In this document: piece after piece, positions 1-10,002 of the stretch | Layout of the letters: every line of letters starts with the position of its first letter | How positions within the stretch are numbered: the first letter of the stretch is position 1 | Source of the DNA: Gynuella sunshinyii YC6258 | Lineage (GTDB): Bacteria; Pseudomonadota; Gammaproteobacteria; Pseudomonadales; Natronospirillaceae | Direction of reading: 5' to 3' | Length of the DNA stretch: 64,000 bases | NCBI RefSeq assembly: GCF_000940805.1 | Contig: NZ_CP007142.1 | Span: 1,340,593 to 1,404,592, forward strand | Made by a program: the position numbers and the translations under genes | Notes under the pieces: generated by a model | What the model was told of the DNA's origin: nothing | Seen by the model: the letters and a program-made list of their open reading frames with translations, nothing else | The model's database searches: none

Positions 1-120
1 TGCAATTTGAATGTTCAGGCATTTCAGGGCATCAAAACTGACAAGCCCGGTTTTCGGCGCAGTCGCCGCAAAACCACCCGGAAGCCGCGTGTCAGTAGCA
101 GCCGAAAAAAAGCCTCATGA
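1..120 (+). CDS. C-terminal end of an unidentified protein with a basic tail (5' part outside the window)
   Basis: Frame 1 is open from the first base to a TGA at 118-120, giving 39 residues. The last 25 or so are rich in Arg, Lys and Ser, as in the disordered tails of RNA-binding proteins such as DEAD-box helicases or ribosome-associated factors. The following gene converges on it with 8 bp between the stop codons, which fits a real gene end. No domain is visible in what remains, so no function is assigned. Confidence 0.5.
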   Translation, partial: CNLNVQAFQGIKTDKPGFRRSRRKTTRKPRVSSSRKKAS

Positions 121-128
121 CCTTGTGT

Positions 129-506
129 TCACAATTGAGAGTCGATGGTATTTGTGGCCGTGACCTGATCTCTGCATTGTTTTTCAGCAGCAGCCAATTG
201 TTTGCCCAGTAACAATAAACCTATCGCCATAGTCAGCAATGCAAGATAGTTAATACCTGCAACGACATAGTTGGAGATCAGTGAATAGTTGGCCAGTTGT
301 ACGGCATTGAAATGACGTGCGACGACGACTTGCGGAATAAATTCCAAAGCGGTCAGCACCTTAATAAAAATACCGATGGCGATTAAGTTGGGTCCGCGTC
401 TTTTGGTAAACACTGGCCATTGATGCACAGCATACATGGCCATGATCGCCGGCAGTAACAGGATCAGCACAAAAATGATAAAAAACAGGATGGCAAGTAC
501 CGACAT
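129..506 (-). CDS. small integral membrane protein of unknown function
   Basis: 125 residues with an N-terminal hydrophobic segment (about residues 4-25) and two or three more (about 41-60 and 80-105), ending in a short polar tail. I recognise no family. It lies 69 bp downstream of the tetR gene on the same strand and could be read from the same promoter, which would link its expression to the efflux regulator; that link is inference. The start ATG at 504-506 is the first in frame. Confidence 0.6.
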   Translation of the reverse strand: MSVLAILFFIIFVLILLLPAIMAMYAVHQWPVFTKRRGPNLIAIGIFIKVLTALEFIPQVVVARHFNAVQLANYSLISNYVVAGINYLALLTMAIGLLLLGKQLAAAEKQCRDQVTATNTIDSQL

Positions 507-575
507 GGCAGATCCTTATGTGATGGTTTTCAATGTATTTTTTTTGATGCTTGCCGGGTGATGGCCGCATTGTCA

Positions 576-1196
576 TTAGCTTATTAAGGGGGATGTCAGT
601 CCGGCCAAATACGTATCAATGGCGGCCATGCCGTCGCGGATCAAGTCGCAGTAATTAGGATCGGCCAGCCACGCATACACTATCCCCTGGGTAATGGAGA
701 ACAAGGCCACTGCAACCTGATGAGGATCGATGTGGTCAGGAAGGTCGCCACAGTTTATGGCTTGTTCAAGGTCCTGTTTCATTTCCCGATATATTTCGTT
801 GCGAAGGTTTCGATAGTGTTCATGTATGGTATCGTGGGCATCCACCATTTCGCATTTATGCATGGTGATGGTCTGGACATTCTGGGCGGAACGATCTTTG
901 GCAATCAAGGTAAGGTAAGCAAGGCAGCAGACATGCAGTTTCTTAAGCATGGATGTTTCTGCACACTGTGATAATGTAAGTTGTTCCATGGGATAGAAAC
1001 AACGGTCAATCAACGCGGCAATCAGTGCCTGCTTATCACCGAAATAATGGTACAGAGCACCACGGGTGACTCCGGCAGCGAGTGCAATGTCATTTAATGT
1101 TGTGGCGCTGACGCCATGTCTGGAAAACTCATTCTCGGCGGCATCCAACAATGCCTGATAAGTTTCCTGCGCAGCCTCTTTGGTTTTTCGAGCCAT
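576..1196 (-). CDS. TetR/AcrR-family repressor, probable regulator of the adjacent RND pump
   Basis: 206 residues. The N-terminal DNA-binding domain (about residues 10-60) has a typical TetR helix-turn-helix, with TTLNDIALAAGVTRGALYHYF around residues 32-52, and the rest is an all-helical ligand domain of usual AcrR/TtgR length. It is divergent from the acrA/acrB-like genes. The intergenic region carries an imperfect palindrome at 1247-1264 that resembles AcrR-type operators and overlaps the predicted pump promoter. The likely role is repression of the pump and itself, relieved by a hydrophobic ligand. The family is clear; the inducer is unknown. Confidence 0.9.
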   Translation of the reverse strand: MARKTKEAAQETYQALLDAAENEFSRHGVSATTLNDIALAAGVTRGALYHYFGDKQALIAALIDRCFYPMEQLTLSQCAETSMLKKLHVCCLAYLTLIAKDRSAQNVQTITMHKCEMVDAHDTIHEHYRNLRNEIYREMKQDLEQAINCGDLPDHIDPHQVAVALFSITQGIVYAWLADPNYCDLIRDGMAAIDTYLAGLTSPLIS

Positions 1197-1243
1197 GGAA
1201 TCAATCCCGGGGTTACTTTACGTATTCTATAAGAAGTATGATA

Positions 1244-1273
1244 TTAACATGCATTCATGTATGTATATATAAT
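1244..1273 (+). promoter_or_regulatory. predicted sigma-70 promoter for the efflux operon
   Basis: A -35 hexamer TTAACA at 1244-1249 and a perfect -10 TATAAT at 1268-1273 are separated by 18 bp. The palindrome at 1247-1264 lies between and over these boxes, where a bound repressor would block RNA polymerase. Confidence 0.55.
1247..1264. promoter_or_regulatory. AcrR-like palindromic operator
   Basis: ACATGCATTCATGTATGT is an imperfect palindrome: 14 of 18 positions match its own reverse complement. It resembles known AcrR operators built from ACATACAT/ATGTATGT half sites. It lies 50 bp upstream of the tetR start and overlaps the predicted pump promoter, so it could serve both genes. Confidence 0.6.
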
Positions 1274-1559
1274 GAAAAACTGCTGTTGTGAGGTTCTTGC
1301 TCTATTTGTTTTTCATGCTTAATTAAGTTGTTTCGGATATGGGACTGTCGAGGTTGGCAGTTCTTTAGCCGGATGATTTATGCAGCTACCTGTAAAGTTC
1401 CCGGCTTTTTAATTGCTTGTAAACCGGATAGCGGTTTGGGATGCATTTTTGCTGGAAGTTTGTCCTCTGACATATTTTTTTTGCAACGACCCAGAGCGTT
1501 GGGTAGACCGCATGCAACGGCCTGATAAAAGCGTATTCAACTTCTGAGGAAATTGGCAC

Positions 1560-2720
1560 ATGATTAAGATCAAACCTTTCAAGTACTGGCATATTTCGCT
1601 GTTGCTGTTAAGCAGCGCGGCAATGCTCACAGGCTGTGGCAGTGAGGAAAAAAACGCAGCCGGCAGCGTCCAGGGAGGTCCGCCAGCTGTTGAGGTGGAG
1701 ACCATAACGGTCAGCACCCAGCCTCTCGATATCACCACCCGGTTATCCGGACGTACCAGTGCCTATCGGGTTGCAGAGGTCCGGCCTCAGGTGGAAGGTA
1801 TTGTACTAAAACGGCTGTTTGTTGAAGGCAGTACCGTAGAAAGCGGACAGGTGTTATACCAGATTGACCCAGTCCGCTATGAAGCAACTCTGGCCAATGC
1901 CGAAGCAGAACTGGCCAAGGCCCAGGCCAACCTGGTTTCGGCCAGACTGCAGGCAGAACGTTACCGTGGCCTGGTGGACCGCAAAATGGTCAGCCAGCAG
2001 GCCAATGATGATGCCGAAGCGTCCTTTCGCCAGGCTGAAGCGGTTGTAAAAGCGGCTCAGGCCAGTGTCAGAAGCGCCAAAATCAACCTGGATTATACTC
2101 AGGTTAAAGCACCGATCAGTGGACAGATTGGTCGTTCCACGGTCACCGAAGGTGCGTTGGTAACCGCTAATCAGACCTCTGCGATGGCGACCATCAAGCA
2201 ACTTGATCCGCTCTACGTTGATCTTTCACAATCCAGTACCGACCTGCTTAGACTGCGTCGCCAGGCGGGTGAAAACAGCAAGCAACTCAGCGGCATCAAA
2301 GTCATATTGGATGATGGCACCGTGGTTGAGCAGCCAGCCACCATGCAGTTTGCTGATGTCTCTGTCAGTGAAGATACGGGTACCGTGACGGTACGGGCAT
2401 TATTGCCCAATACCAATCAGTTTCTGATGCCTGGGTTGTACGTACGGGCTGAAGTGCCGGTTGAGCATCGTGAAGAAGCCATTCTGGTTCCTCAGGTGGC
2501 GGTAACTCGTGATCCCACTGGTGGTGCTCAGGTCATGCTGGTAAATGCTGAGAGCAAAGTCGAGGTTCGGCCGATCGTTGTCAGTCAGATAATCGGTACT
2601 TCCTGGTTGGTGGATTCGGGGCTCAAAGCGGGTGATCAGGTAATTGTCAGTGGGTTGCAGAAAATACAACCTGGGGCAAGCGTAGTGATAGCCAAACCGG
2701 CACAGGCTCTGCAGGAGTAA
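1560..2720 (+). CDS. RND efflux periplasmic adaptor (AcrA/MexA-like lipoprotein)
   Basis: 386 residues. The N-terminus has a lipoprotein signal with the lipobox LTGC and Cys26, so the mature protein should be anchored to the inner membrane facing the periplasm. A barrel-sandwich half-motif (about 60-95), a long coiled-coil hairpin rich in Ala/Gln/Glu (about 100-170), the second lipoyl half and beta-barrel follow in usual order and length. The Shine-Dalgarno GAGGAA sits 8 bp before the ATG. It forms an operon with the permease gene 6 bp downstream. Adaptors of this family join the inner-membrane pump to a TolC-type channel; no channel gene is present here. Confidence 0.93.
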   Translation: MIKIKPFKYWHISLLLLSSAAMLTGCGSEEKNAAGSVQGGPPAVEVETITVSTQPLDITTRLSGRTSAYRVAEVRPQVEGIVLKRLFVEGSTVESGQVLYQIDPVRYEATLANAEAELAKAQANLVSARLQAERYRGLVDRKMVSQQANDDAEASFRQAEAVVKAAQASVRSAKINLDYTQVKAPISGQIGRSTVTEGALVTANQTSAMATIKQLDPLYVDLSQSSTDLLRLRRQAGENSKQLSGIKVILDDGTVVEQPATMQFADVSVSEDTGTVTVRALLPNTNQFLMPGLYVRAEVPVEHREEAILVPQVAVTRDPTGGAQVMLVNAESKVEVRPIVVSQIIGTSWLVDSGLKAGDQVIVSGLQKIQPGASVVIAKPAQALQE

Positions 2721-2726
2721 GTATTC

Positions 2727-5700
2727 ATGTCACGTTTTTTTATTGATCGACCCATTTTTGCATGGGTGATTGCTATCGTCATCATGCTGGCTGGCGGGTT
2801 GTCGATACTGTCGTTGCCGATCGCTCAGTATCCTTCCATCGCGCCGCCGACGGTCAGCATCAGCGGCAGTTATCCTGGTGCGTCCGCCAAGGCTTTGGAA
2901 GACAGCGTTACTCAGATCATTGAGCAGAATATGAATGGTCTGGACAATTTGTTGTACATGTCAGCAACCAGTGACTCCTCGGGCAGTTTTACCGTGTCTC
3001 TGACCTTCGATTCCGGTACTGATCCGGATATTGCTCAGGTACAGGTTCAGAACAAACTGAATTTGGCGACCCCATTGCTGCCGCAGGAAGTGCGTACCCA
3101 GGGTATAAAGGTATCCAAAACCTCCGCCAGCTTCCTGATGGTGATCAGTTTTATCTCTGCGGATAACTCCATGAATTCAGCGGATCTGTCTGATTATGTG
3201 ATCTCCAACATCAAAGATCCCATCAGCCGGGTTGATGGTGTTGGTGAGGTGCAGGTGTTCGGTGCACAGTACTCTATGAGAATATGGTTAAACCCGAACA
3301 AGCTCAGCAGCTTCAGTCTGACGCCATCAGATGTAACCACGGCTATTTCCAACCAGAATACCCAGGTGTCTGTCGGGCAGTTGGGATCAATGCCGGCGGT
3401 GTCAGGGCAGCAGTTGAATATCACCATTACCGCCCAGGGACAGTTGCAAACGGTTGAACAATTCAAGCAGATTCTGCTCAAAGTCAATACGGATGGTTCG
3501 CAGGTGCGTTTGAAGGACGTGGCCCGGGTCGAACTGGGTGGTGAATCGTATAGTTTTTCCACTCACTATAACAGTAAGGTGGCCAGCGGGATGGCCATCC
3601 GCCTCGCAACCGGTGCTAATGCACTGGATACCGCAAACGCAGTACGCCAGCTCATGACGGAAATGTCACCCTCGTTTCCCGAAGGGCTTGAGGTGAAGTA
3701 CCCCTATGACACCACTCCATTTATCAGGATTTCCATCGAGGAGGTCGTGCGGACGCTGTTCGAGGCAATTGCGCTCGTTTTCCTGGTGATGTATCTGTTT
3801 CTGCAGAATTTCCGTGCCACATTGATTCCGACGATTGCGGTGCCGGTGGTATTGCTGGGTACTTTTGGGGTAATGGCGGCATTTGGTTTTTCTATTAATA
3901 CCTTAACGATGTTTGGTCTGGTTCTGGCAATTGGTCTGTTGGTGGACGATGCCATCGTGGTGGTTGAAAACGTTGAGCGGGTCATGGCAGAAGAAGGATT
4001 GTCACCTCGAGAAGCGACTCGCAAGTCCATGGGACAGATTACCGGTGCGTTGATCGGTATTGCGCTGGTATTGAGTGCGGTATTCGTACCGATGGCCTTT
4101 TTTGGAGGTGCAACCGGGGCGATCTACCGACAGTTCTCAGTCACCATTGTGTCCGCCATGGTGCTGTCGGTGGTGGTCGCGTTGGTACTGACACCGGCCC
4201 TGTGTGCATCAATTCTGAAGCCGGTCAAAAAAGGTGATCATGGTATTCGCCGTGGACCGATTGGCTGGTTTAACCGCGGTTTCGATTGGAGCCTGGATAA
4301 ATACCAGTGGATGGTCTCGAAAGGCGTCCGTCAGTTTTTCCGTTATCTGCTGGTTTATGTGTTGATTATCGCCGGTCTGGCGGTTCTGTGGCAGCGTCTG
4401 CCGACATCGTTTTTGCCGGAAGAAGATCAGGGGGTGATTCTGGGTATGGTGCAATTGCCGGCTGGAGCGACACAGGAACGTACGCTGGAGGTCATGGAGA
4501 AGGTTCGACAGCACTTCCTCAACGCCGAAAAACAGAGCATTGACGCCGTTTTCGATGTCGCAGGTTTCAGTTTTGCCGGGCAAGGCCAGAACATGGGTAT
4601 GCTGTTCATCAAGCTGAAAGACTGGAAGGAGCGGGAAAACAATCCGGCGATGTCAGTTAATGCCATTATCGGTCGGGGCTGGGCCGCGTTATCGCAGATC
4701 AAGGAAGCTCAGGTATATGTCTTTAACCTGCCGGCGATGCCGGAACTGGGTACTGCCAATGGTTTCGATGCCTACCTTCAGGACAACGGCAATCTGGGAC
4801 ATGAAAAGCTCATTGCCGTGCGTAATCAGTTACTGGGTATGGCCTCACAGGATCCCAGCCTGATGGCTGTGCGTCCGAACGGTATGGAAGACACTCCTCA
4901 GTTCAATATCGATGTCGATTATGAAAAAGCCATGGCTCTTGGGGTCTCTGCCTCAAGTATCAATTCCATGTTGTCTACGGCCTGGGGCTCGAATTACGTC
5001 AATGGTTTTATTGATCGTGGCCGGGTTAAGAAAGTCTATGTGCAGGCAGATGCGCCTTATCGGATGAATCCGGAGGATCTGAGTCTGTGGCATGTTCGTA
5101 ATAGTGCCGGTGAAATGGTGCCTTTTGACAGTATTGCCCAAACCCACTGGAGTTATGGTTCACCGAGACTGGTGCGTTTTAATGGCTTGTCAGCAGTCAA
5201 TATTCAAGGGGCTGCAGCGCCTGGTAAGAGTACCGGTGATGCCATGACAGCTATGGAAAATCTGGTGGCGAAGTTGCCGGCAGGTGTCAGCCTGGCGTGG
5301 AACGGGGTGTCTTATCAGGAACGCCAGTCCGGTTCTCAGTCTGGTGCTTTGTATGCGATTTCTCTGCTGGTGGTGTTTCTCTGTCTGGCAGCGTTGTATG
5401 AAAGCTGGACGATTCCATTTTCGGTCATGTTGGTCGTACCGCTGGGGGTATTTGGTGCGATTGTCGCTGCGTTCATGCGCGATCTGTCCAATGACGTTTA
5501 TTTCCAGGTCGGACTGCTGACCACGATCGGGCTGTCAGCCAAAAACGCCATCCTGATCGTGGAGTTTGCCAAGAACCTTTATGACCAGGGTGAGGATCTG
5601 CTAAAGGCTACGGTTGAAGCCTGTCGTATGCGCTTGCGGCCAATTCTGATGACTTCCATGGCCTTCTGTTTGGGAGTTCTGCCTTTGGCTATCAGTACTG

Positions 5701-5867
5701 GTGCTGGTGCTGCCAGCCGTAACGCCATTGGTACAGGTGTTCTTGGTGGCATGATTGCAGCGACCGTGCTGGCGGTCTTTTTCGTCCCGGTCTTTTTTGT
5801 GCTGGTCATGAAACTGTTCGGAGGTAATCGCCGAAAGCTGCATACCAATCTGATGAAAACCGACTGA
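2727..5867 (+). CDS. RND multidrug efflux permease of the HAE1 family (AcrB/MexB-like)
   Basis: 1046 residues, the normal length for AcrB-type transporters. The start [17 protein letters not shown] is characteristic. The proton-relay pair lies in TM4 ([17 protein letters not shown]), and [12 protein letters not shown] marks the start of the second half. Twelve membrane helices are expected, with two large periplasmic loops forming the porter and docking domains. Its Shine-Dalgarno AGGAG lies inside the end of the adaptor gene, so the two are translationally close. It is a proton-driven exporter of hydrophobic compounds. The likely regulator is the divergent TetR gene, and a strong hairpin terminator follows 20 bp after the stop. 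Confidence 0.96.
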   Translation: MSRFFIDRPIFAWVIAIVIMLAGGLSILSLPIAQYPSIAPPTVSISGSYPGASAKALEDSVTQIIEQNMNGLDNLLYMSATSDSSGSFTVSLTFDSGTDPDIAQVQVQNKLNLATPLLPQEVRTQGIKVSKTSASFLMVISFISADNSMNSADLSDYVISNIKDPISRVDGVGEVQVFGAQYSMRIWLNPNKLSSFSLTPSDVTTAISNQNTQVSVGQLGSMPAVSGQQLNITITAQGQLQTVEQFKQILLKVNTDGSQVRLKDVARVELGGESYSFSTHYNSKVASGMAIRLATGANALDTANAVRQLMTEMSPSFPEGLEVKYPYDTTPFIRISIEEVVRTLFEAIALVFLVMYLFLQNFRATLIPTIAVPVVLLGTFGVMAAFGFSINTLTMFGLVLAIGLLVDDAIVVVENVERVMAEEGLSPREATRKSMGQITGALIGIALVLSAVFVPMAFFGGATGAIYRQFSVTIVSAMVLSVVVALVLTPALCASILKPVKKGDHGIRRGPIGWFNRGFDWSLDKYQWMVSKGVRQFFRYLLVYVLIIAGLAVLWQRLPTSFLPEEDQGVILGMVQLPAGATQERTLEVMEKVRQHFLNAEKQSIDAVFDVAGFSFAGQGQNMGMLFIKLKDWKERENNPAMSVNAIIGRGWAALSQIKEAQVYVFNLPAMPELGTANGFDAYLQDNGNLGHEKLIAVRNQLLGMASQDPSLMAVRPNGMEDTPQFNIDVDYEKAMALGVSASSINSMLSTAWGSNYVNGFIDRGRVKKVYVQADAPYRMNPEDLSLWHVRNSAGEMVPFDSIAQTHWSYGSPRLVRFNGLSAVNIQGAAAPGKSTGDAMTAMENLVAKLPAGVSLAWNGVSYQERQSGSQSGALYAISLLVVFLCLAALYESWTIPFSVMLVVPLGVFGAIVAAFMRDLSNDVYFQVGLLTTIGLSAKNAILIVEFAKNLYDQGEDLLKATVEACRMRLRPILMTSMAFCLGVLPLAISTGAGAASRNAIGTGVLGGMIAATVLAVFFVPVFFVLVMKLFGGNRRKLHTNLMKTD

Positions 5868-5886
5868 TTATCCGTCATCGCTCAAT

Positions 5887-5914
5887 AAAAAGGCCTTCAA
5901 TTGAAGGCCTTTTT
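5887..5914. terminator. bidirectional intrinsic terminator
   Basis: A perfect 28-bp palindrome whose core is AGGCCTTCAATTGAAGGCCT, with A residues on the left and T residues on the right. It therefore works as an intrinsic terminator on either strand. It separates the pump operon from the convergent chemoreceptor gene. Confidence 0.9.
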
Positions 5915-5936
5915 TGTGTCTGAAGCAGTATGTTGG

Positions 5937-7505
5937 TTAAGAATTAAAGCGTTCAACCAGCATAAACTGCTTCTTGGCAAGATCGCTGATTTGAAGGGCC
6001 AAATGGGCAGATTTGTTGGCCTCTTCTTCAACCTGGCTGGAAATGTTAACGATATTGCCGGTATTGGTCATGATCTCATTGGCAGTATTGGATTGTTCTT
6101 CTGTTGCAGTGGCAATCTGTACCGACATCTCCTCAATGGCATTGACCGACTTCAGAATGTCATCAAAGGTAGTGGATATCCGGCGCAATTCTTCAGCACT
6201 GGTTGTTGTCATTTGCTGACACATATCCATGGCCTGAGATGCGCCATCAGAGGTTTGGGCCAGACTATTGATGATGCTTTCAATATGTTGAGTCGATTCC
6301 TGGGTGCGTTGTGCCAGGGTACGTACTTCATCCGCCACAACTGCAAAACCGCGACCATGATCACCGGCACGGGCAGCTTCAATGGCGGCATTCAGGGCCA
6401 GCAAATTGGTTTGTTCGGCAACACTTCGGATCACTTCAATCACGTCTGAAATTCGCTGACTGTTTGCAGTCAGTTGAGTCAAAGACTCACTCAGAGCACG
6501 AACGGTATCGGATAATTTTTGCATGGACTGGTTGCCCTGGCTCAGTGCAGTTACGCCACTGCTAACCTCTTCCTTGGCATCGCGGGTAGACAGCGAGGTT
6601 TGGCTGGCACCATGTGCTGCTTCGTTAATCGCCTGAGCCATCTGGTGAATGGCCGTGGCAAGCATATCGGTTTCCTCGCGCTGCCTGGACATACTTTGCT
6701 GGGTCAACCTGACCTGTTCGGCCGTCAGGTCTGAGAAATGGGAAAGATCATGAGCGGATGCACCGAACCGCCCCAGAGCAGTTCGCAAACGGGATTTATT
6801 GGCCAGATGCATGAATCTGAGTTGACCGATTTCATCGGTTCGACCGGTATACATGTAAGTGGCAAACAGATCAATATCGCCCATGGAGGCAATCAACTTG
6901 CGTAGCCGGCGGCGATAACCAAAGTCGGTTACCAGGGCAGCCAACACGCTGACGGCAATATCGAAACCAAAAGCTGCCACGCTTATTTCGCCATGGTAGA
7001 TAGAAATACTTGAGAGCGGAATGAAGAGCCCTGCAGTCAATGTGAAGGTGGCCAATACCTGGGCTTTAAAGCGTTGCCACCAGGTGGCCATGGTTTTGCC
7101 GGCATTGACACGCCGGTAAACTTCGGTTGCCCGGGAGACCATCTCTTTCGATGGTTTAAAACGAACCGATTCGAAACCGACAGCGTTGCCGTGATCAAGA
7201 ATGGGGGTCACATAGGCATCCACCCAGTAGTAACGGCCGTCTTTGCACCGGTTTTTGACCAGACCCATCCACGGCTTTCCGGCCTTGATTGCATCCCACA
7301 ACATGTTGAAGGCAGCGGGCGGCATGTCAGGATGGCGAACAATATTGTGAGGCTGGCCGATCAGTTCTTCACGACTGAAGCCAGATATTTTTAAAAAGGT
7401 TTCATTACAGAAACTAATCTGTCCTTTGGTATTGGTAGCTGATACCAGCTCTTCACCCTCTGCCAAAACAACTTCCTGATCTTTTACTGGCAAGTTCTGT
7501 CGCAT
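5937..7505 (-). CDS. Aer-like methyl-accepting chemotaxis protein with PAS sensor
   Basis: 522 residues from the ATG at 7505, which has an AGAGG ribosome site 8 bp upstream; a GTG further upstream (7532) would add nine residues. The N-terminal PAS domain (about 10-110) has features of Aer-type energy sensors, including the [12 protein letters not shown] segment. Two hydrophobic segments at about 150-200 anchor it in the inner membrane with little or no periplasmic part. The C-terminal half is an MCP signalling domain whose hairpin tip reads [18 protein letters not shown]. It should report redox or oxygen state to a CheA kinase encoded elsewhere. Whether it binds FAD is not settled by sequence alone. 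Confidence 0.9.
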   Translation of the reverse strand: MRQNLPVKDQEVVLAEGEELVSATNTKGQISFCNETFLKISGFSREELIGQPHNIVRHPDMPPAAFNMLWDAIKAGKPWMGLVKNRCKDGRYYWVDAYVTPILDHGNAVGFESVRFKPSKEMVSRATEVYRRVNAGKTMATWWQRFKAQVLATFTLTAGLFIPLSSISIYHGEISVAAFGFDIAVSVLAALVTDFGYRRRLRKLIASMGDIDLFATYMYTGRTDEIGQLRFMHLANKSRLRTALGRFGASAHDLSHFSDLTAEQVRLTQQSMSRQREETDMLATAIHQMAQAINEAAHGASQTSLSTRDAKEEVSSGVTALSQGNQSMQKLSDTVRALSESLTQLTANSQRISDVIEVIRSVAEQTNLLALNAAIEAARAGDHGRGFAVVADEVRTLAQRTQESTQHIESIINSLAQTSDGASQAMDMCQQMTTTSAEELRRISTTFDDILKSVNAIEEMSVQIATATEEQSNTANEIMTNTGNIVNISSQVEEEANKSAHLALQISDLAKKQFMLVERFNS

Positions 7506-7734
7506 TGCATATACCTCTACATTCTTCTTCACACGTTCGAGGTTTGAATGTGTGTCACTACCAGCGGAACAATTATCTAACAGTTATATGAGCCTAGACC
7601 AAATTAGGTATTCTGCACATCAGCTCTACAGGAAAGCTGTCCACTACTTTTTGGCTTTAAACTGATATGCATCAAATGAATTAGCAATAATTTAATAGGG
7701 GGCTTGTTGGAACATGTTTTCTATTTTTTATTAA

Positions 7735-7754
7735 TTTAGACTATTTGTTCTAAA
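7735..7754. promoter_or_regulatory. inverted repeat upstream of mmsA, possible operator
   Basis: TTTAGA and TCTAAA are separated by 8 bp in the 5' region of mmsA, about 22 bp before its start codon. The position suits a repressor site, but the repeat is short and AT-rich and could be chance. Confidence 0.25.
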
Positions 7755-7776
7755 AAACACCGAAGGTAAGATTGCT

Positions 7777-9294
7777 ATGACAAATGATGTCCCGCGCAAA
7801 CTGAAATATTATGCGGCTGGCTGGCATGAATCCCGTACCAGCGAATACATGAATTGCTACAACCCCTCCACAGGTGAAGTCATTGCCCTGGCACCCAAAT
7901 GCACCGCGGCTGAGGTGGAACAGGCCATTGCGGCCGCCAAGGCAGCATTCCCTGCCTGGTCGGATACGCCGCCGAACAAGCGGGTGCAGGTATTGTTTCG
8001 GTTGAAGTCTTTACTGGATCAGCATCTTGATGAACTGACCGAGCTGGTTGCGAGGGAAAACGGTAAGGTCTGGGACGAAGCCAAAGGGGACGTGCTGAAG
8101 GTTATCGAGGTCGTTGAATTTGCCTGTGGTATTCCGCATTTGATGAAAGGGCCGGCGATCATGAACGTCACCAGCGGTTACGACACGGTTCAATTCATGG
8201 AGTCGATGGGGGTATTCGCCGGTATCGCTCCGTGGAACTTCCCGGCCATGATTCCTATGGGCTGGATGGCACCAATGTGTGTGGCAACCGGTAATACGCT
8301 GGTGCTGAAAGCAGCCAGTTATGTGCCTCAGAGTGCGATTCGTATTCTGGAGTTGTGGGAACAGGCCGGGTTGCCCGCTGGCGTGATCAATCTGGTGACC
8401 TGCTCCCGTAATGAAGCTGAAATTCTGCTGACGCATCCCGATATCAAAGGGGTTTCTTTTGTCGGTTCCACCACGGTTGGTAAGCATATTTATGCCACTG
8501 CGGCTGCTCACGGCAAGCGAGTACAGGCGCTGACCGAAGCCAAAAACCATGCCCTGGTGTTAAAAGATGCGGCGATAGAAAGAACCGCTGCCGGTATTAT
8601 GAACTCAGCCTTCGGTTGTGCCGGTGAACGCTGTATGGCCTTGCCTGCTGTGGTGGTTGAAGACGCTGTGGCCGATGAACTCGTAGCGGCCCTGACCCGT
8701 ATGATCAAGGCGATCAAAATCGGTCCTGCCTGGGATAAGAGCAGCCAGCTTGGGCCGGTCATCAATGCCGATCATCGTGAGTTTGTTCGCCAGTGGATCG
8801 ATCAGGGTGTGGCCGAAGGTGCCCGTCTGGTGGTCGATGGCCGCGACGTTGCCGTGGACGGTTTTCAGGATGGCTTCTATCTCGGGCCGACACTGTTCGA
8901 TCATGTGACCCCGGAAATGTCCATCGGAGATAAAGAAGTCTTTGGCCCGGTATTGTGCATCAAACGGGTCAAGGACTTTGAGGAAGGGCTTGAGTTAATG
9001 AATGCCAATGAGTTTGCCAATGGCAGTGTGATTTATACCCAGTCTGGCTATTATGCCCGTGAGTTCAGTAAACGCACTCATGGTGGCATGGTCGGCGTGA
9101 ATGTGGGGATTCCGGTGCCGCTGGGAATTTTCGGCTTCACTGGACATAAGAATTCGTTTTTCGGCGATCTTCACGCCATGGGAGCTGACGGTGTGCGGTT
9201 TTTCACTGAGTTGAAAACCGTTACCAGTCACTGGTTCTCAGAAGCAGAGGCCAAAGAAGGGAAAATCCGCAACAGTTGGGATGGCACCATCTGA
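7777..9294 (+). CDS. mmsA: methylmalonate-semialdehyde dehydrogenase (CoA-acylating)
   Basis: 505 residues, the normal family length. It is an aldehyde dehydrogenase with the FGCAGERCMAL motif diagnostic of MMSDH, giving catalytic Cys286. The cofactor-binding stretch is GIAPWNFPAMIPMGWMAP (about residues 148-165). The enzyme converts methylmalonate semialdehyde or malonate semialdehyde to propionyl-CoA or acetyl-CoA with NAD and CoA, in valine, inositol, beta-alanine or uracil breakdown. No mmsB or other pathway partner is adjacent, so the substrate cannot be narrowed from context. A GAAGG ribosome site precedes the ATG. It could serve pyrimidine or beta-alanine catabolism next to the nitrogen-salvage cluster that follows, but that is speculation. 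Confidence 0.92.
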   Translation: MTNDVPRKLKYYAAGWHESRTSEYMNCYNPSTGEVIALAPKCTAAEVEQAIAAAKAAFPAWSDTPPNKRVQVLFRLKSLLDQHLDELTELVARENGKVWDEAKGDVLKVIEVVEFACGIPHLMKGPAIMNVTSGYDTVQFMESMGVFAGIAPWNFPAMIPMGWMAPMCVATGNTLVLKAASYVPQSAIRILELWEQAGLPAGVINLVTCSRNEAEILLTHPDIKGVSFVGSTTVGKHIYATAAAHGKRVQALTEAKNHALVLKDAAIERTAAGIMNSAFGCAGERCMALPAVVVEDAVADELVAALTRMIKAIKIGPAWDKSSQLGPVINADHREFVRQWIDQGVAEGARLVVDGRDVAVDGFQDGFYLGPTLFDHVTPEMSIGDKEVFGPVLCIKRVKDFEEGLELMNANEFANGSVIYTQSGYYAREFSKRTHGGMVGVNVGIPVPLGIFGFTGHKNSFFGDLHAMGADGVRFFTELKTVTSHWFSEAEAKEGKIRNSWDGTI

Positions 9295-9311
9295 TTATGA
9301 TTTGTTACCGA

Positions 9312-9333
9312 CACGGCGGTTCCGGCCGCCGTG
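9312..9333. terminator. GC-rich hairpin between convergent genes
   Basis: CACGGCGG and CCGCCGTG pair as an 8-bp stem around a 6-base loop between mmsA and the convergent DUF2301-like gene. There is no T run, so termination efficiency is uncertain. Confidence 0.5.
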
Positions 9334-9335
9334 CA

Positions 9336-9872
9336 TCACAACTGGTAGTTGCGTTTATCGCCGATATCAAAATGCAACGGCATTCGCCATTTGGCAATGG
9401 CCAGAATGATCAGGGCTATGGCCGTCACCAGCAACAGCAGCCGGTAACCATCTGACCAGCCGCTGACCCGCATCAGCCAGTCCACCGCAAACACCGCCGG
9501 CATGAGACGCAGGAACGGGATTTTAAAACAGAAACTTTCTTTAAAGCAGAGTGCTCCGAGCACCAGATAGGCAGCACCGGCACCCAGCAGCTCAAACACC
9601 TTTGTCGACCCATAAGCCGAGGCCAGGGTCAGCAGCAAGGCCAGCCATCCACAACCCTGAACGATCAACCGAATATTTTTGTCGTATATGTGCAGGGAAA
9701 AACAACACAAGGTCACCGCCGCCATGAGCAGCCAATGGCTGAGCACGGTGTAGTCTGCTGATATCACTGCCAGCAGCAGCGCCAGCGGCGCCAGGCTCAG
9801 GCCGCTTCGATAGAGAATCACCGTCGTGATATCCCAGTGATCGAGCTTTTCTTTAATGTGTGGGTCGGCCAT
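9336..9872 (-). CDS. DUF2301-like integral membrane protein
   Basis: 178 residues with about five to six hydrophobic segments and a polar N-terminus. The segment FSLHIYDKNIR, followed by a hydrophobic stretch and a KESFCFK loop, resembles DUF2301-type proteins, whose function is unknown. It stands alone between mmsA and the rpiR gene, convergent to the first and divergent from the second. No partner suggests a role. The family call rests on the overall pattern and one motif. Confidence 0.6.
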   Translation of the reverse strand: MADPHIKEKLDHWDITTVILYRSGLSLAPLALLLAVISADYTVLSHWLLMAAVTLCCFSLHIYDKNIRLIVQGCGWLALLLTLASAYGSTKVFELLGAGAAYLVLGALCFKESFCFKIPFLRLMPAVFAVDWLMRVSGWSDGYRLLLLVTAIALIILAIAKWRMPLHFDIGDKRNYQL

Positions 9873-9975
9873 GGAGAGATACTCAGTTATCGGGACCGAG
9901 TGAGCTTAACACCGGGCACCACAGGCTTGAAGCACAGAAGGACTTTGCCTGCCGGTTCATAAACTGCCATGATAC

Positions 9976-9991
9976 TGAAACGAATGTTTCA
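9976..9991. promoter_or_regulatory. RpiR-family operator, site 1 (autoregulation)
   Basis: TGAAAC-GAAT-GTTTCA is a perfect 6-bp inverted repeat around a 4-bp centre. It lies 11 bp upstream of the rpiR start codon, just before its AGAGG ribosome site. The same motif recurs twice at the amidase promoter (10878 and 10910), so it is probably the binding site of this regulator. Confidence 0.7.
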
Positions 9992-10002
9992 AGAGGTCGC
10001 TT

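Larger units (their letters stand above)
1197..1559. other. 363-bp divergent regulatory region between tetR and the pump genes
   Basis: This gap holds the operator and promoter listed separately, followed by roughly 285 nt of leader before the pump start. The leader contains a small hairpin, ACCCA/TGGGT around 1490-1505, and no convincing coding frame. A GAGGAA Shine-Dalgarno sits at about 1546-1551, in front of the adaptor start. Confidence 0.5.
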
